A stretch of 64,000 bases of DNA from Sphaerisporangium sp040683095 (GCF_040683095.1 NZ_JBFBCI010000006.1:62001-126000); one strand, 5' to 3'. Counted from the first letter of the stretch, positions 1 through 8,522 are shown. Notes: generated by a model not told the origin, from the letters alone. Translations and numbers: made by a program.

Positions 1-643
1 TCGCGGCCTGCACCATCGCCCGCTTGAGGGCGACGATGCGCTCCTCCTGATGGAAGGCGTCGGTCGCCGAGATCGCGGAGGTGGACATGAACAGGGCGTC
101 GGCCTGCAGGCCCGCGATCTGCTCGATGGTCTGCAGCCCGACGAAGGAGTCGTGCGGCATGTCGTAGACGCCGCCGAGGCCGATGACGGTCAGGTCCACC
201 TCGGCCGCGAGCTGACTGAGCCGGCGAAGTCCTTCCAGGAATGTCGTCGCCACGTGGAGAGGTGCCCGCTCACGCAGTCCCTCGATCATGTGCATGACCG
301 TGGTCGAGTCGTCGAGCAGCACCGACATGCCGGCGTCGACGTAGCGCAGCGCCGCCGCCGCGATCGCCTGCTTCTCTTCGGTGCGGGACATCATCCGGTA
401 CGACATCTGGGACTCGAAGACTCCGGACGGCTGGGCGGTCACCCCGCCGTGGAACCGGCGCACGATGCCGCGCCGCTCCAGTTGTTCGAGGTCGCGGTGG
501 ATCGTCATGATGCTCACCCGGAACTCGGCGGCGAGTTCCTGCGGCGAGCAGGAGCCCTGCGCGGCGACGCGTTCGGCGATCTGCCGCTGCCGCGTCTCGG
601 TCTTGCGCTCCCGCTGCCGGAATGGCCCTTGGCCGTTGGTCAT
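1..643 (-). CDS. DeoR/GlpR-family transcriptional repressor (3' end outside window)
   Basis: Reads leftward and runs off the window edge; 214 codons are visible from the ATG at 643. Residues about 20-67 form the DeoR winged helix-turn-helix, with the family motif MTIHRDLEQLERRG followed by GIVRRFHGG. From about residue 80 the effector-binding DeoR C-terminal fold begins (EEKQAIAAAAL, then VLLDDSTT). Such proteins bind a sugar phosphate and repress sugar-use operons. It is the last visible gene of a leftward set behind a ribose-type ABC transporter, so it probably controls that transporter. Family confident; effector unknown. Confidence 0.9.
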   Translation of the reverse strand, partial: MTNGQGPFRQRERKTETRQRQIAERVAAQGSCSPQELAAEFRVSIMTIHRDLEQLERRGIVRRFHGGVTAQPSGVFESQMSYRMMSRTEEKQAIAAAALRYVDAGMSVLLDDSTTVMHMIEGLRERAPLHVATTFLEGLRRLSQLAAEVDLTVIGLGGVYDMPHDSFVGLQTIEQIAGLQADALFMSTSAISATDAFHQEERIVALKRAMVQAA

Positions 644-855
644 CTGATGTCCTCGTGATCGCCGGGGGTCGGTCATGGACTGGCACGCACTGCTGTTCGC
701 CCGTGCCGCTGGATAGCATCCTCCCGATGCGGGCAACCAGGCTGTCCCGCCGCGTTTGCGGGCCTGGTCCTTGCCCTGGGCGCGAGGTGGCTGCCACCGC
801 CCACGACCGACCACCCCCTCGACGTGTCGCCGTAACGGTCCGCCGGAGTCGCGGA

Positions 856-1851
856 TCAGCTACTCAGGACGAAATTGTTGAGCTTGTCCGCGTTGTCCTT
901 TGTGATCAGGATGCAGTCGAGTGCCTGCTTCTCCTGGGCGGCGCCGGTCTTGCCGGTCTTGAGGAAGCTGTCGGCCTGCTGGACCGCCAGCGTGGTGCCC
1001 TGGACGATGGGCTGGAGCACGGTGGCGACCATCTCGCCCGCCTTGACCGCGTTGACGGCGTCCTGGTTGCCGTCGAAGCCGAGCACCTTGACCTGCGCCA
1101 GCTTGCCGGCGTCCTTGAGCGCCTGGATCGCGCCGAGGGCCATCTCGTCGTTGCCGGCCACCACACCGGTGATGTCCGGGTGGGCGCGCAGCATGACCTC
1201 CATCTTCTGCTTGCCCTCCGCCCGGTCCCAGTTCGCGGTCTCCTGCTGCACAAGCTTCAGGTCCGGGAACTGCGACAGCACCTCGGCGTACCCGTCGGAG
1301 CGGACCTTGGCGTTGTTGTCGGTGGGGTTGCCGAGCAGCTCCACGTACTGACCCTTGCCGCCCATGGCCTTGGCCCACTCCTGGGCGCCGAGGGTGGCAC
1401 CCTGAGCGTTGTTGGACACGATCTGGGACTTCGCGATGCCCTGCTGGTTGATCTCGGCGTTGACCAGGAACACCGGGATGCCGGCGTCGTTGGCCTTCTG
1501 GACCGCTCCGACGCTCTCCTTGGCGCCCGCCGGGTCGAGGATGATCGCCTTGACCTTCTTGGAGATGGCCGCGTCGATGAACTGGTTCTGCTTGTCCGGA
1601 TCGCTGTTGTGGGCGTCCACGGTGGTCTCGTACCCGAGCTTCTTGGCCTCGTCGGCCGCGGTGGTGACCTCGGCCTTCCAGTACGGGTTGGACGGGTCAA
1701 CCGTGATGACGGCGAATGTGCCGCCGCCGGCGGCGGCGGAACCGCTGCCGGAGCCGGAACCGGAGTCGGAGCTGGAGTTGGAGCCGCCACAAGCGGTCAA
1801 GCCGAGGACGAGGGCCATCGGCAGGCCGAGCAGAGCAAGCCTGCGCTTCAT
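856..1851 (-). CDS. Sugar ABC transporter substrate-binding lipoprotein (RbsB-like)
   Basis: 331 residues, a periplasmic-binding-protein type 1 fold anchored outside the membrane. Residues 1-21 are a lipoprotein signal ending in the lipobox LTAC with acylated Cys21, followed by a Gly/Ser linker. The mature part has ribose/galactose-type motifs: FAVITVDPSNPYW, KAIILDPAG, GIPVFLVNAE, and GVVAGNDEMALGAIQAL with GFDGN. The ATG at 1851 is preferred over the one at 1869 because an AAGG ribosome site lies just before it and it gives a canonical signal peptide. It lies downstream of the permease and ATPase genes in the same direction. The exact sugar cannot be read. Confidence 0.93.
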   Translation of the reverse strand: MKRRLALLGLPMALVLGLTACGGSNSSSDSGSGSGSGSAAAGGGTFAVITVDPSNPYWKAEVTTAADEAKKLGYETTVDAHNSDPDKQNQFIDAAISKKVKAIILDPAGAKESVGAVQKANDAGIPVFLVNAEINQQGIAKSQIVSNNAQGATLGAQEWAKAMGGKGQYVELLGNPTDNNAKVRSDGYAEVLSQFPDLKLVQQETANWDRAEGKQKMEVMLRAHPDITGVVAGNDEMALGAIQALKDAGKLAQVKVLGFDGNQDAVNAVKAGEMVATVLQPIVQGTTLAVQQADSFLKTGKTGAAQEKQALDCILITKDNADKLNNFVLSS

Positions 1852-1911
1852 CGGACACCTTCTTTTCATGTAGGGGTGATGGGGGTGGGGGTGTGATCGG
1901 CTGGGACGGCG

Positions 1912-3039
1912 TCACCGGCTACCGATGAGTGCCGGATCCGAGCCGGGGGATCCGGCCGTGGGTGTCGACGGCGGGTTCGCGGCCGCGGCCCGCTTGAGCT
2001 CGCGGCGCTTTTGCAGCTTGTGCTGGATCTGGTCGACCGCGACGGCGAGCACGATGACCGCGCCCTTGATGACCTGCTGCCAGAACACGGAGACCCCGAC
2101 CAGGACGAGGCCGTCGACCAGGAAACCGATGACGAAGGCTCCGATGATCGTGCCGCGGACCGTGCCCCGGCCGCCGGACAGGGCCGCGCCACCGATGACG
2201 ACCGCGGCGATGGCGTTGAGTTCGTACAGTTCACCGCCGCGCGGGGTGGCCGCCGGCAGGTCGGCGGTCAGCAGCAGACCGACCGTGGCGGCGCAGAAGC
2301 CGGCGAGGACGTAGATCAGGACCTTGATCCGCTTCACCCGTACGCCGGACAGTTCCGCCGCCCGCTCGTTGCCGCCGCTGGCGTACAGCCAGCGGCCGAA
2401 CGCGGTGCGGTTGAGCAGCAGGGAGAAGACGATGGCGAAGACGACCATCAGCCACACCGGCATCGGAATGCCGAGCGGGGTGCCGGCGAGCAGGGAGAGA
2501 AAACCGGTGTTGCCCAGCTTCTCCTCGCCGCGCAGCTTGGTGAAGGTCTCACCGTTGGTGATCAGCAGGGCGATGCCGCGCGCGGCGTAGAGCATGCCGA
2601 GGGTGGCGATGAACGGAGCGACGTTCAGCCGGGTGATCACCAAGCCGTTGAGGTAGCCGACCAGGGCTCCCACGGCCACCGAGATCAGGATCACCACCCA
2701 CACCGACGGGTAGGCGATCAGGTCCGTGAAGGGAACATGGGCCCCCTGCAGCAGATATCCGGCGATCACGCCGGTCACCCCGACGGTGGAGCCGACCGAC
2801 AGGTCGATCCCGCCGTTGAGGATCACCAGCAGCATGCCGATCGCCAGGATCGCGTTCATGGCGACGTGCCGGGTCATCAGGATGAGGTTGTCCAGCTCCA
2901 GGAAGTGGGGCGACAGCGCGGAGAAGCCAACGACGATGATCGCCAGGGCGATGAGGGCTCGCCCCTCGACCAGCAGCTTGTTGACGTTCATCCGGCGGCC
3001 CAGGATCCGCGGGCCGGCGGCGGCCTGTGTGTCGCTCAT
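1912..3039 (-). CDS. Sugar ABC transporter permease (RbsC-like)
   Basis: 375 residues of mostly hydrophobic sequence with about ten membrane segments, typical of the RbsC/BPD_transp_2 family. Clear marks are VILNGGIDLSVGSTVGVTG near residues 75-95 and the conserved ALSGGRGTVRGT loop before the last segments. The start ATG overlaps the stop of the upstream ATPase gene as ATGA, so the two are translationally coupled. It forms the membrane channel with the double ATPase (3036-4622) and receives substrate from the lipoprotein (856-1851). The N-terminus and the C-terminal tail (Pro/Ser/Gly rich) are cytoplasmic and variable. Confidence 0.93.
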   Translation of the reverse strand: MSDTQAAAGPRILGRRMNVNKLLVEGRALIALAIIVVGFSALSPHFLELDNLILMTRHVAMNAILAIGMLLVILNGGIDLSVGSTVGVTGVIAGYLLQGAHVPFTDLIAYPSVWVVILISVAVGALVGYLNGLVITRLNVAPFIATLGMLYAARGIALLITNGETFTKLRGEEKLGNTGFLSLLAGTPLGIPMPVWLMVVFAIVFSLLLNRTAFGRWLYASGGNERAAELSGVRVKRIKVLIYVLAGFCAATVGLLLTADLPAATPRGGELYELNAIAAVVIGGAALSGGRGTVRGTIIGAFVIGFLVDGLVLVGVSVFWQQVIKGAVIVLAVAVDQIQHKLQKRRELKRAAAANPPSTPTAGSPGSDPALIGSR

Positions 3040-4622
3040 TCCGTTGCTCCGATGTGTAGGGCTTCAGGCCCGGGCTCGCCGGAGGCGGCCAGGACTTCCT
3101 CACGGCCGGCGGTACGGGGGTCGAACTCCCGCACGATGCGGCCCTTCGACATGACCACCACCCGGTGCGAGGCCGTCAGCGCCTCGCTGATCTCGGACGT
3201 CGCGTACAGCACCGCGAGTCCTTTGCGTGCTTCGCGGAACAACAGCGTGAAGATCTCGCCCTTCGCGCCGACATCGATGCCACGGGTGGGCTCGTCGAGC
3301 AGGAGCACCTTGGGCCGGGTCAGCAGCATCTTCCCGATGACGACCTTCTGCTGGTTGCCGCCGCTGAGAGAGGTGATCGGAGCCTCGGGCCCGGCGGTCT
3401 TCACCCGTACCTCTCTGGTCATGGTCTGGACGTCGGCGTTCTCCTTCTTCCGGGAGACGAACCAGCGTTCGACCATGGACAGCAGGCTCGACAGCGACAT
3501 GTTCGACCCGACCGACATGAGCTGGACGAGGCCGTCACGCTGCCGGTCCTCCGGCACGAGCCCGATGCCGGAGGCGATGCGTTCGGAGATGGACAGCGGC
3601 CGCAGGTCCTGCCCTCCGAGGAGCACCCGCCCTGCCGCGATGGGCTGCCGCCCGGCCAGCGCCTCGAGCAGTTCGGTCCGGCCGGCGCCCATCAGCCCGT
3701 AGAGGCAGACGATCTCCCCGGCCCTGACCTGCAGCGAGACGTCGTTGACGGCAAGCCGGCCGCCCGCGTCGGCGTCGGGTACCCGGACGTTCTCGATGGC
3801 GAGGGCGACGTCCCCGTGCTCGCGGGGCTCGCCGGCGAAGTCGTACTCGGCGGCGCGTCCGACCATCTTGGACACCACCCACGGCAGGTCGATGTCGGCC
3901 GCGTCCGCCGTGGCGACCAGCGCCCCGTCCCGGAAGACGACGGCGTGGTCGGCTATCTCGATCGCCTCTTCCAGGTGGTGGGAGATGTAGACGATGGCCA
4001 CGTTCTGGGCCTTCAGCTCACGAATCACCTTGAACAGGACGACGACCTCGGCCGCGCTCAGCGCCGACGTGGGCTCGTCCATGATCAGGATGCGGGCGTT
4101 CGTGGCGAGCGCCCGCGCGATCTCCACCACCTGCTGCTGGCCGAGGCGCAGGTCGGACACCAGCGTCGTCGGCGCGATCTCCTCCTCCAGCCGCGCCATC
4201 ACCTCGCGGGCGATCTCGCCCTCCCGGGCATAGTCGACCCCGCCGCCCCGGCGGCGCAGCTCGCGCCCCAGGAAGATGCTGTCGCGTACGTTCAGGTTCG
4301 AGCAGAGGTTGAGCTCCTGGTGGATGATCGAGATGCCCAGATCGACCGCCTGGGTCGTCGACTGGAGGTCGATCACCTCGCCGTCGAGTTCGAGGTGGCC
4401 ACTCGTCGGCCGCTCAACCCCGGAGAGGATCTTCATCAGGGTCGACTTGCCGGCGCCGTTCTCACCAAATAGAACCGTTACTTTCCCACGACGCACTTCG
4501 AAGTTGACGCCCTTGAGCGCCTGTGTGACGCCGTACGTCTTGGTGATATCGACCGCCCGTAGGACGACGTCGCCGGCGACCGGCGCGTTCCCGGGTACGG
4601 TCCGGGCGGCGACGGCGCTCAC
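3036..4622 (-). CDS. Sugar ABC transporter ATPase with two nucleotide-binding domains (RbsA-like)
   Basis: 528 residues from a GTG start that overlaps the preceding stop codon as GTGA. It contains two ABC domains in tandem, as in RbsA/MglA/XylG. The first has Walker A FGENGAGKSTL, a degenerate signature (LRLGQQQVVEIA) and Walker B ILIMDEPTSAL. The second has the degenerate P-loop region LYGLMGAGRTEL, a full signature LSGGNQQKV and Walker B LLLDEPTRGID. A longer reading back to 4685 overlaps the DUF2291 gene and is not favoured. It energises uptake through the permease at 1912-3039. This division into one good and one degenerate site is normal for carbohydrate importers of this class. Confidence 0.94.
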   Translation of the reverse strand: MSAVAARTVPGNAPVAGDVVLRAVDITKTYGVTQALKGVNFEVRRGKVTVLFGENGAGKSTLMKILSGVERPTSGHLELDGEVIDLQSTTQAVDLGISIIHQELNLCSNLNVRDSIFLGRELRRRGGGVDYAREGEIAREVMARLEEEIAPTTLVSDLRLGQQQVVEIARALATNARILIMDEPTSALSAAEVVVLFKVIRELKAQNVAIVYISHHLEEAIEIADHAVVFRDGALVATADAADIDLPWVVSKMVGRAAEYDFAGEPREHGDVALAIENVRVPDADAGGRLAVNDVSLQVRAGEIVCLYGLMGAGRTELLEALAGRQPIAAGRVLLGGQDLRPLSISERIASGIGLVPEDRQRDGLVQLMSVGSNMSLSSLLSMVERWFVSRKKENADVQTMTREVRVKTAGPEAPITSLSGGNQQKVVIGKMLLTRPKVLLLDEPTRGIDVGAKGEIFTLLFREARKGLAVLYATSEISEALTASHRVVVMSKGRIVREFDPRTAGREEVLAASGEPGPEALHIGATE

Positions 4623-5269
4623 GGCGTCACCTCGATATCCACAGGCTGGATGAGGAACGACTTCGCCGGGCCACCGGTTGACCAAGCGCCGTACACGGTG
4701 ACCTGCTTGCCCTTCAGCGAGGAGGTGTCGAGCTTGGCCAGCACGGCCTGCTGTATCTGAAGCTTGAACTGGTTGGCCACGGACTGGTAATCAGTCTGAT
4801 CTGTGAAATCACCAAACTTGATCGTTCCTGTGGCGTCCCGAACCGGTGTCCCGCTGATGGATGCGCCGACCGCGACCCGCACCACGGTGTCCTTCGGCAC
4901 GTCCCGGACGGCCAGCAGGACGAAGTTGTCGGCGACCTCCTCGACCGTGCCGGTCGCCTTGACCGGGAACGCGAAGTTGCCTGTGCCGAGGTCCTGACCG
5001 TACTGCCTGCCGGCGGCCCCCTGGTCGGACTCCACGGCCGGAGCCAGTACGGCGAGGTCGGTGGCCTTCTGCTTAATCATGGCCGTGACCTTCGGAAACT
5101 TGTCGGCCGCGTAGCTTTCGGCAACGAACGGGGGCGGGTTGAGGTCCGCCACCTGCTGCGGCGAGAGGACCTTGGTGTCGAACGCCGCCGCAACCACTAG
5201 AGCCGCGAGGGCGACGACGCCCACGAGCCACTTCATCGAGGCAGGTCGATGTTTGAGATCGGGACGCAT
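4619..5269 (-). CDS. DUF2291 family membrane-anchored protein
   Basis: 216 residues with an N-terminal membrane anchor (about 12-31, WLVGVVALAALVVAAAF) followed by an extracytoplasmic domain. The domain carries motifs I associate with DUF2291: AESYAADKFPKV, then AVKATGTVEEV and a region ending in SLKGKQVTVYGAW. DUF2291 proteins usually sit beside ribose-type ABC transporters, as here; their role is not established. The ATG at 5269 has a strong GGAGGT site seven bases upstream; a longer reading to 5401 has none. It is the first gene of the operon and overlaps the ATPase gene by four bases. Confidence 0.82.
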   Translation of the reverse strand: MRPDLKHRPASMKWLVGVVALAALVVAAAFDTKVLSPQQVADLNPPPFVAESYAADKFPKVTAMIKQKATDLAVLAPAVESDQGAAGRQYGQDLGTGNFAFPVKATGTVEEVADNFVLLAVRDVPKDTVVRVAVGASISGTPVRDATGTIKFGDFTDQTDYQSVANQFKLQIQQAVLAKLDTSSLKGKQVTVYGAWSTGGPAKSFLIQPVDIEVTP

Positions 5270-5349
5270 GCCCGCCACCTCCAGATCGGGGGATTGCCAC
5301 AGACCCGGGGAGACGCAGGGGTAGCACTCAGGCCGTCTGTGATATTCGC

Positions 5350-5383
5350 AGCGTAGGGTGTGACCTAGAACAGTACAAGTGTT
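5350..5383 (-). promoter_or_regulatory. Candidate promoter and operator of the sugar ABC operon
   Basis: On the minus strand, TTGTAC (5378-5373) and TACGCT (5355-5350) are separated by 17 bases, a fair sigma-70-like pair about 80 bases before the first gene. The -35 box lies inside an interrupted palindrome AACA-N7-TGTT (5369-5383), which could be a DeoR-type operator. Neither element was tested; both are inferred from pattern and position. Confidence 0.33.
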
Positions 5384-5704
5384 AATTCGAGATTTCCTCA
5401 CAACACGGGACGTTCACGGCTGTAACCCGACAGCAACACACCAACGACCACGCAAGCCCCGGCTCTCCCCGCGACGCGACCGGCTGCGGCGTCGTCCCGT
5501 CGAACGTCGCCTTGTCGAACATCGTCAGTGCGTCGGCCCGGCCTAGAGAAAGCCGAACCGGCCGGCCGGCATCATGGCCAGGAGCGGGTTCCCTGATACT
5601 GTCTTCGCGTGCCCCGAAGGAGCATCGGTCGGGGCTTGGCCATCGCCTACTTCGGCTGCCTCAGCCGGGGAAAGCGAGTCCGGAACGACACGCCAGGGCC
5701 CCGG
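5384..5704. other. Intergenic stretch with no supported gene
   Basis: About 320 bases between the promoter of the ABC operon and the recognisable integrase tail. Open frames exist in several registers but none shows a family motif or a convincing ribosome site. Part of it may be decayed remains of the integrative element whose integrase end follows. Confidence 0.5.
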
Positions 5705-5800
5705 CGAGCGATGATCTACCAAGACAGCACGGCACAAGCCGACCGGAAGATCGCCCACGCGATGAACAGCGTGATCCAAGAAGCCGGTAACGGCGGGTGA
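5705..5800 (+). pseudogene. Remnant of a tyrosine recombinase (integrase), C-terminal end only
   Basis: The last 31 residues of this frame start RAMIYQDSTAQADRKIAHAM and end SVIQEAGNGG. That resembles the C-terminus of actinobacterial phage and plasmid integrases, where RAAxIYQHAT(x)xxDRxIA contains the nucleophilic tyrosine. The open frame extends upstream to about 5609 but loses all similarity there, so the catalytic domain is gone. It ends about 100 bases from the 3' end of tRNA-Val, exactly where an integrase would lie next to an attachment site. I read it as a scar of a lost integrative element. Confidence 0.6.
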
Positions 5801-5845
5801 TCAGCCCGTAGGATCACGGTCCGCAACGGCCGTGATCGCGAACCT

Positions 5846-5865
5846 AATGGCACGCCAATGGCACG
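5846..5865 (+). repeat. Short direct repeat near tRNA 3' end
   Basis: AATGGCACG occurs twice (5846-5854 and 5857-5865) between the integrase remnant and the tRNA. I recall similar repeated ATGGCACG motifs downstream of actinobacterial integrase genes, possibly excisionase or integrase arm sites, but this is from memory and unverified. Confidence 0.45.
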
Positions 5866-5903
5866 AGCCCCGGCCAGATGATCGCTGGCGGGGGCGTTTT
5901 GGC

Positions 5904-5978
5904 TGGTGGGCGCTACTGGGTTCGAACCAGTGACCCCTCGCTTGTAAGGCGAGTGCTCTACCGCTGAGCTAAGCGCCC
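5904..5978 (-). tRNA. tRNA-Val (anticodon UAC)
   Basis: On the minus strand the sequence folds as a full cloverleaf of 75 bases including an encoded CCA. The acceptor stem is GGGCGCT with AGCGCCC. The D arm contains AGCTCAGCGGTAGAGC, and the anticodon stem CTCGC/GCGAG encloses loop CTTACAA, giving anticodon TAC. The T arm contains GGTTCGAACC. It reads GUA valine codons. Its 3' end faces an integrase remnant, consistent with use as an integration site. Confidence 0.95.
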
Positions 5979-6014
5979 CCGTCGCCGACCCCTGATGGTC
6001 GATCGGGGTACACC

Positions 6015-7469
6015 TTACGGTACTGAAGGGGACCTCAGCACATCCAGCGCCCAAGTGGTGCCGGGGTCGGGGACGCCGGCGGCCTGCCAGCCGAGGAGGG
6101 CCGCGCCGAGCATGCCGGCGTTCATGCCGAGGGCGGCGCGGCGCAGGGGTGGGGCGGCGCGGAAGGTCAGGCGGGACTGGAGGCGTTCGGCCAGCGGGTC
6201 GAACAGCGCGGGGCCGGCCTCGGCGAGACCGCCTCCGAGGACGATCATGGAAGGGTCGAGCAGGAGGGTGTAGGTGGCCAGGGCGTACGACAGGGCCTCA
6301 AGGGCGTCGTCCCAGACCGCGGAGGCGGCCGGGTCTCCGCGCATGGCGAGGTGGACGACGTCCTCGGCGGTGGCGGGGACGCGCGCGGACGCGATCTCGC
6401 CGACGTAGGGGGAACTGCCCAGGGAAGTTACGTCCTGAGATGGCTCGGGTAAGGGGGCGTGACCTTCCACCGGCCCGGGCGAACGGAGGCCGGGGGCGGG
6501 CGAGTGGTGGAAGTCCTCGTGTGTGCCGGCGTGCGGCAGGTCGCTTCGCGCGGGAGGACCTGCGTACAGGTCTCCGGTGCGGCGAGGGAGGCCTGGGGGG
6601 CGCGTGGAGGCGGCTCGGCTGAGCCTTTCGGCGTAGCGGCGGGCCACCGAGGCGGCGGAGGCGTAGGTTTCCAGGCAGCCGACCTGGCCGCAGGCGCAGC
6701 GTTCGCCGCCGGGGAAGACGGGGACGTGCCCGATCTCGCCGCCACAGCCGGACGAGCCGCCGTACGGGGTGCCGCTCATCACGACGGCACCGGCGATTCC
6801 GGTGCCGATGGGGAGAAAGAGGAAGTCGCGCTCGCCACGGCCGGCGCCGAGGACGCTCTCGGCCAGGCCGCCGGTGCGGACGTCGTGCCCCAGGCGGACG
6901 GGGACGTCCAGCGGGGAGTAGTCGGCGGCGGGGACGTCCTTCCAGCCGATGTTGGCCGAGTAGACGGCCCGATCCTCGGTGACCAGGCCGGGGACGGCGA
7001 CGCCGACGCCGGAGGGGGTGCCCTGGCCGGCGCGGGCGAGGTCGGCGACGAAGGCGCGGATGGCCTCGATGACGCGCAGAGGGCCCTCGTCGCGCGGCGT
7101 CGGGCGGCGGTCGGTGAGGAGGATCTCCCCTTCCGCGCCGACGAGACCGCCCTTCATCGCGGTGCCGCCGACGTCGAGGGCCACGACATAGCCGCGTACG
7201 GCCGAGGTGGCCGCCGCACCACCGGCCGGAACCGGATCCGAGCCCGCACGCCGGGAGGGAGCCGGGTCCGAGCCCGCACTCCGAGCCGGAACCGGATCCA
7301 AGTTCCCACTCCGGGAGGGAGCCGGATCCAAGCCCGCGCCTCGGGACGGAACCAGATCCAAGCCCGCACTCGGGAAGGGAGCCGGGTGCGAGACCGAAGT
7401 CGGAAGTGGAGGCTCTGTCGGCGCTATGGGGGGGTTGGTGGGGGGACTCCCAGGGGTGGGTTCGTGCAC
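6015..7469 (-). CDS. ROK family sugar kinase with repetitive N-terminus
   Basis: About 484 residues from the favoured GTG at 7469, which follows GAGGGG by nine bases; a TTG-initiated form from 7628 is also possible. The catalytic part opens with the ATP-binding motif VVALDVGGTAMKGG. It includes the ROK zinc site GERCACGQVGCLE and ends with MIVLGGGLAEAGPALFDPL. The family phosphorylates glucose or other hexoses in the cytoplasm. Two parts are odd. The N-terminal ~95 residues are Pro/Ser-rich and contain five 10-residue repeats. About 75 residues of low-complexity sequence interrupt the domain after the zinc motif (RLSRAASTRPPGLPRRTGDL onward). Substrate not determined. Confidence 0.85.
   Translation of the reverse strand: MHEPTPGSPPTNPPIAPTEPPLPTSVSHPAPFPSAGLDLVPSRGAGLDPAPSRSGNLDPVPARSAGSDPAPSRRAGSDPVPAGGAAATSAVRGYVVALDVGGTAMKGGLVGAEGEILLTDRRPTPRDEGPLRVIEAIRAFVADLARAGQGTPSGVGVAVPGLVTEDRAVYSANIGWKDVPAADYSPLDVPVRLGHDVRTGGLAESVLGAGRGERDFLFLPIGTGIAGAVVMSGTPYGGSSGCGGEIGHVPVFPGGERCACGQVGCLETYASAASVARRYAERLSRAASTRPPGLPRRTGDLYAGPPARSDLPHAGTHEDFHHSPAPGLRSPGPVEGHAPLPEPSQDVTSLGSSPYVGEIASARVPATAEDVVHLAMRGDPAASAVWDDALEALSYALATYTLLLDPSMIVLGGGLAEAGPALFDPLAERLQSRLTFRAAPPLRRAALGMNAGMLGAALLGWQAAGVPDPGTTWALDVLRSPSVP
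7221..7370 (-). repeat. Five tandem 30-bp repeats in the ROK kinase gene
   Basis: Five consecutive 10-residue units are encoded: SAGLDLVPSR, GAGLDPAPSR, SGNLDPVPAR, SAGSDPAPSR and RAGSDPVPAG. The DNA units alternate slightly in a 60-base super-period. They lie between the presumed start and the ATP-binding motif, so they form a linker rather than part of the kinase fold. Confidence 0.85.
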
Positions 7470-7682
7470 GGAGTTCGTCCCCTCTGTCGCGATCTTCACG
7501 GCCGCGTCGCGGACCGCTCGGCCCCCCGCCGGCCTGCGACCCGGGTCCGGCGCCGCAAGGGGCGGTCCATATCCCCGCGCGTCACCGGACCGGATGACTA
7601 CTGCACATTCCCGCGCAGTTTTGCTCAAATGAGTGCATGAGTCAAAACCGGATGAACCGGAAAAAACGGACAGCCGATGTGA

Positions 7683-8024
7683 TCAGCGGCTGGGGTGCCG
7701 GCCGAGGACGCGGCTGAGGGCGGCCTCGACCTCCTCCGAGAGCCCAGGCGCGCCGGCGCGGACCCGCGACGACCCGGTTTCCGCCTCGGACGAGCGCGCG
7801 ACCCGCACCCACCCGCAGGACCGGCACTCGACCTCCCCCAGCCTGCAGATGAGCTGGGTCGAGCCGCAGGACCCGCAGTGGTCCAGATCGAGATCGTGTT
7901 CACGCTGACAGGCCGGGCAGATGAGCACCTGGGCCTCGCGACGCACCCCGCGCCGCCAGGGGCTCACGCCGCGCTCCGGGTCCGTCTGCCGGACCCCGCA
8001 TCGATAGCAGGGCATCGTCGCCAC
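7683..8024 (-). CDS. Small protein with two zinc-ribbon-like cysteine sets
   Basis: 113 residues. Cysteine pairs occur as CxxC at 6/9, 36/39, 50/53 and 67/70, with a further Cys60. This pattern suggests two zinc ribbons: Cys6/9 with Cys36/39, and Cys50/53 with Cys67/70. The C-terminus (about 75-113) is basic and polar without motifs. The gene lies just downstream of the AhpE gene on the same strand, separated by 36 bases, so it may be co-transcribed with the redox gene. I do not recognise a named family; a nucleic-acid or protein interaction role is only suggested by the fold. Confidence 0.72.
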   Translation of the reverse strand: MATMPCYRCGVRQTDPERGVSPWRRGVRREAQVLICPACQREHDLDLDHCGSCGSTQLICRLGEVECRSCGWVRVARSSEAETGSSRVRAGAPGLSEEVEAALSRVLGRHPSR

Positions 8025-8060
8025 CGCCTTCGTCTTCGCCAGGCCGTCGCCTGGCGCACA

Positions 8061-8522
8061 TCACTGGGGGATTGTCGCGAGCACCCGGTGGTACTCGGTG
8101 ATGTCGCGCGCCGAGGGGATCGGGTTCACGGCCTTCCACCGGACCACGCCCTCGCCGTCGATGACGAAGGTGCCGCGGACCGCGACGCCCCTCTCGTCGT
8201 CGAAGACACCGTACGCCCTGGCCACCTCTCCGTGCGGCCAGAAGTCGGAGAGCAACGGAAACGTGAAACCCTCCTGGTCGGCCCACGCCCTGTGCGCGAA
8301 CACCGAGTCGACCGACACGGTGAGCACCTGGACGTCCTCGGGTGCCGATCCGACGAATTCGTCACGGAGGGCGCTGAGCTCGCCGTGGCAGACGCCGCTG
8401 AAGGCGAGCGGGTAGAACATGAGCACGACTCGGCGACCCCGCAGGTCGGCCAACCTCACGGGGACGCCGTGCTGATCTTGAAGCTCGAACTCCGGAGCCT
8501 TGTCACCCACCTCGGCAGCCAT
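8061..8522 (-). CDS. ahpE: AhpE-type one-cysteine peroxiredoxin
   Basis: 153 residues, the usual AhpE length. The peroxidatic Cys45 lies in FYPLAFSGVCHGELSALRDE, the actinobacterial AhpE form of the motif, and no second cysteine exists. SDFWPHGEVARAYGVF and RGTFVIDGEGVVRW are further family marks. It reduces peroxides and peroxynitrite in the cytoplasm using a low-molecular-weight thiol or mycoredoxin for recycling. The ATG at 8522 with AAAGGA upstream is chosen over an earlier ATG at 8567. The DUF3052 gene upstream on the same strand is the same neighbour as in mycobacteria (ahpE next to the Rv2239c type). Confidence 0.93.
   Translation of the reverse strand: MAAEVGDKAPEFELQDQHGVPVRLADLRGRRVVLMFYPLAFSGVCHGELSALRDEFVGSAPEDVQVLTVSVDSVFAHRAWADQEGFTFPLLSDFWPHGEVARAYGVFDDERGVAVRGTFVIDGEGVVRWKAVNPIPSARDITEYHRVLATIPQ

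Noticed and set aside
5512..5790. Open frame of 92 codons overlapping the integrase remnant
   Set aside because: No motif and in a different register from the recognisable integrase tail.
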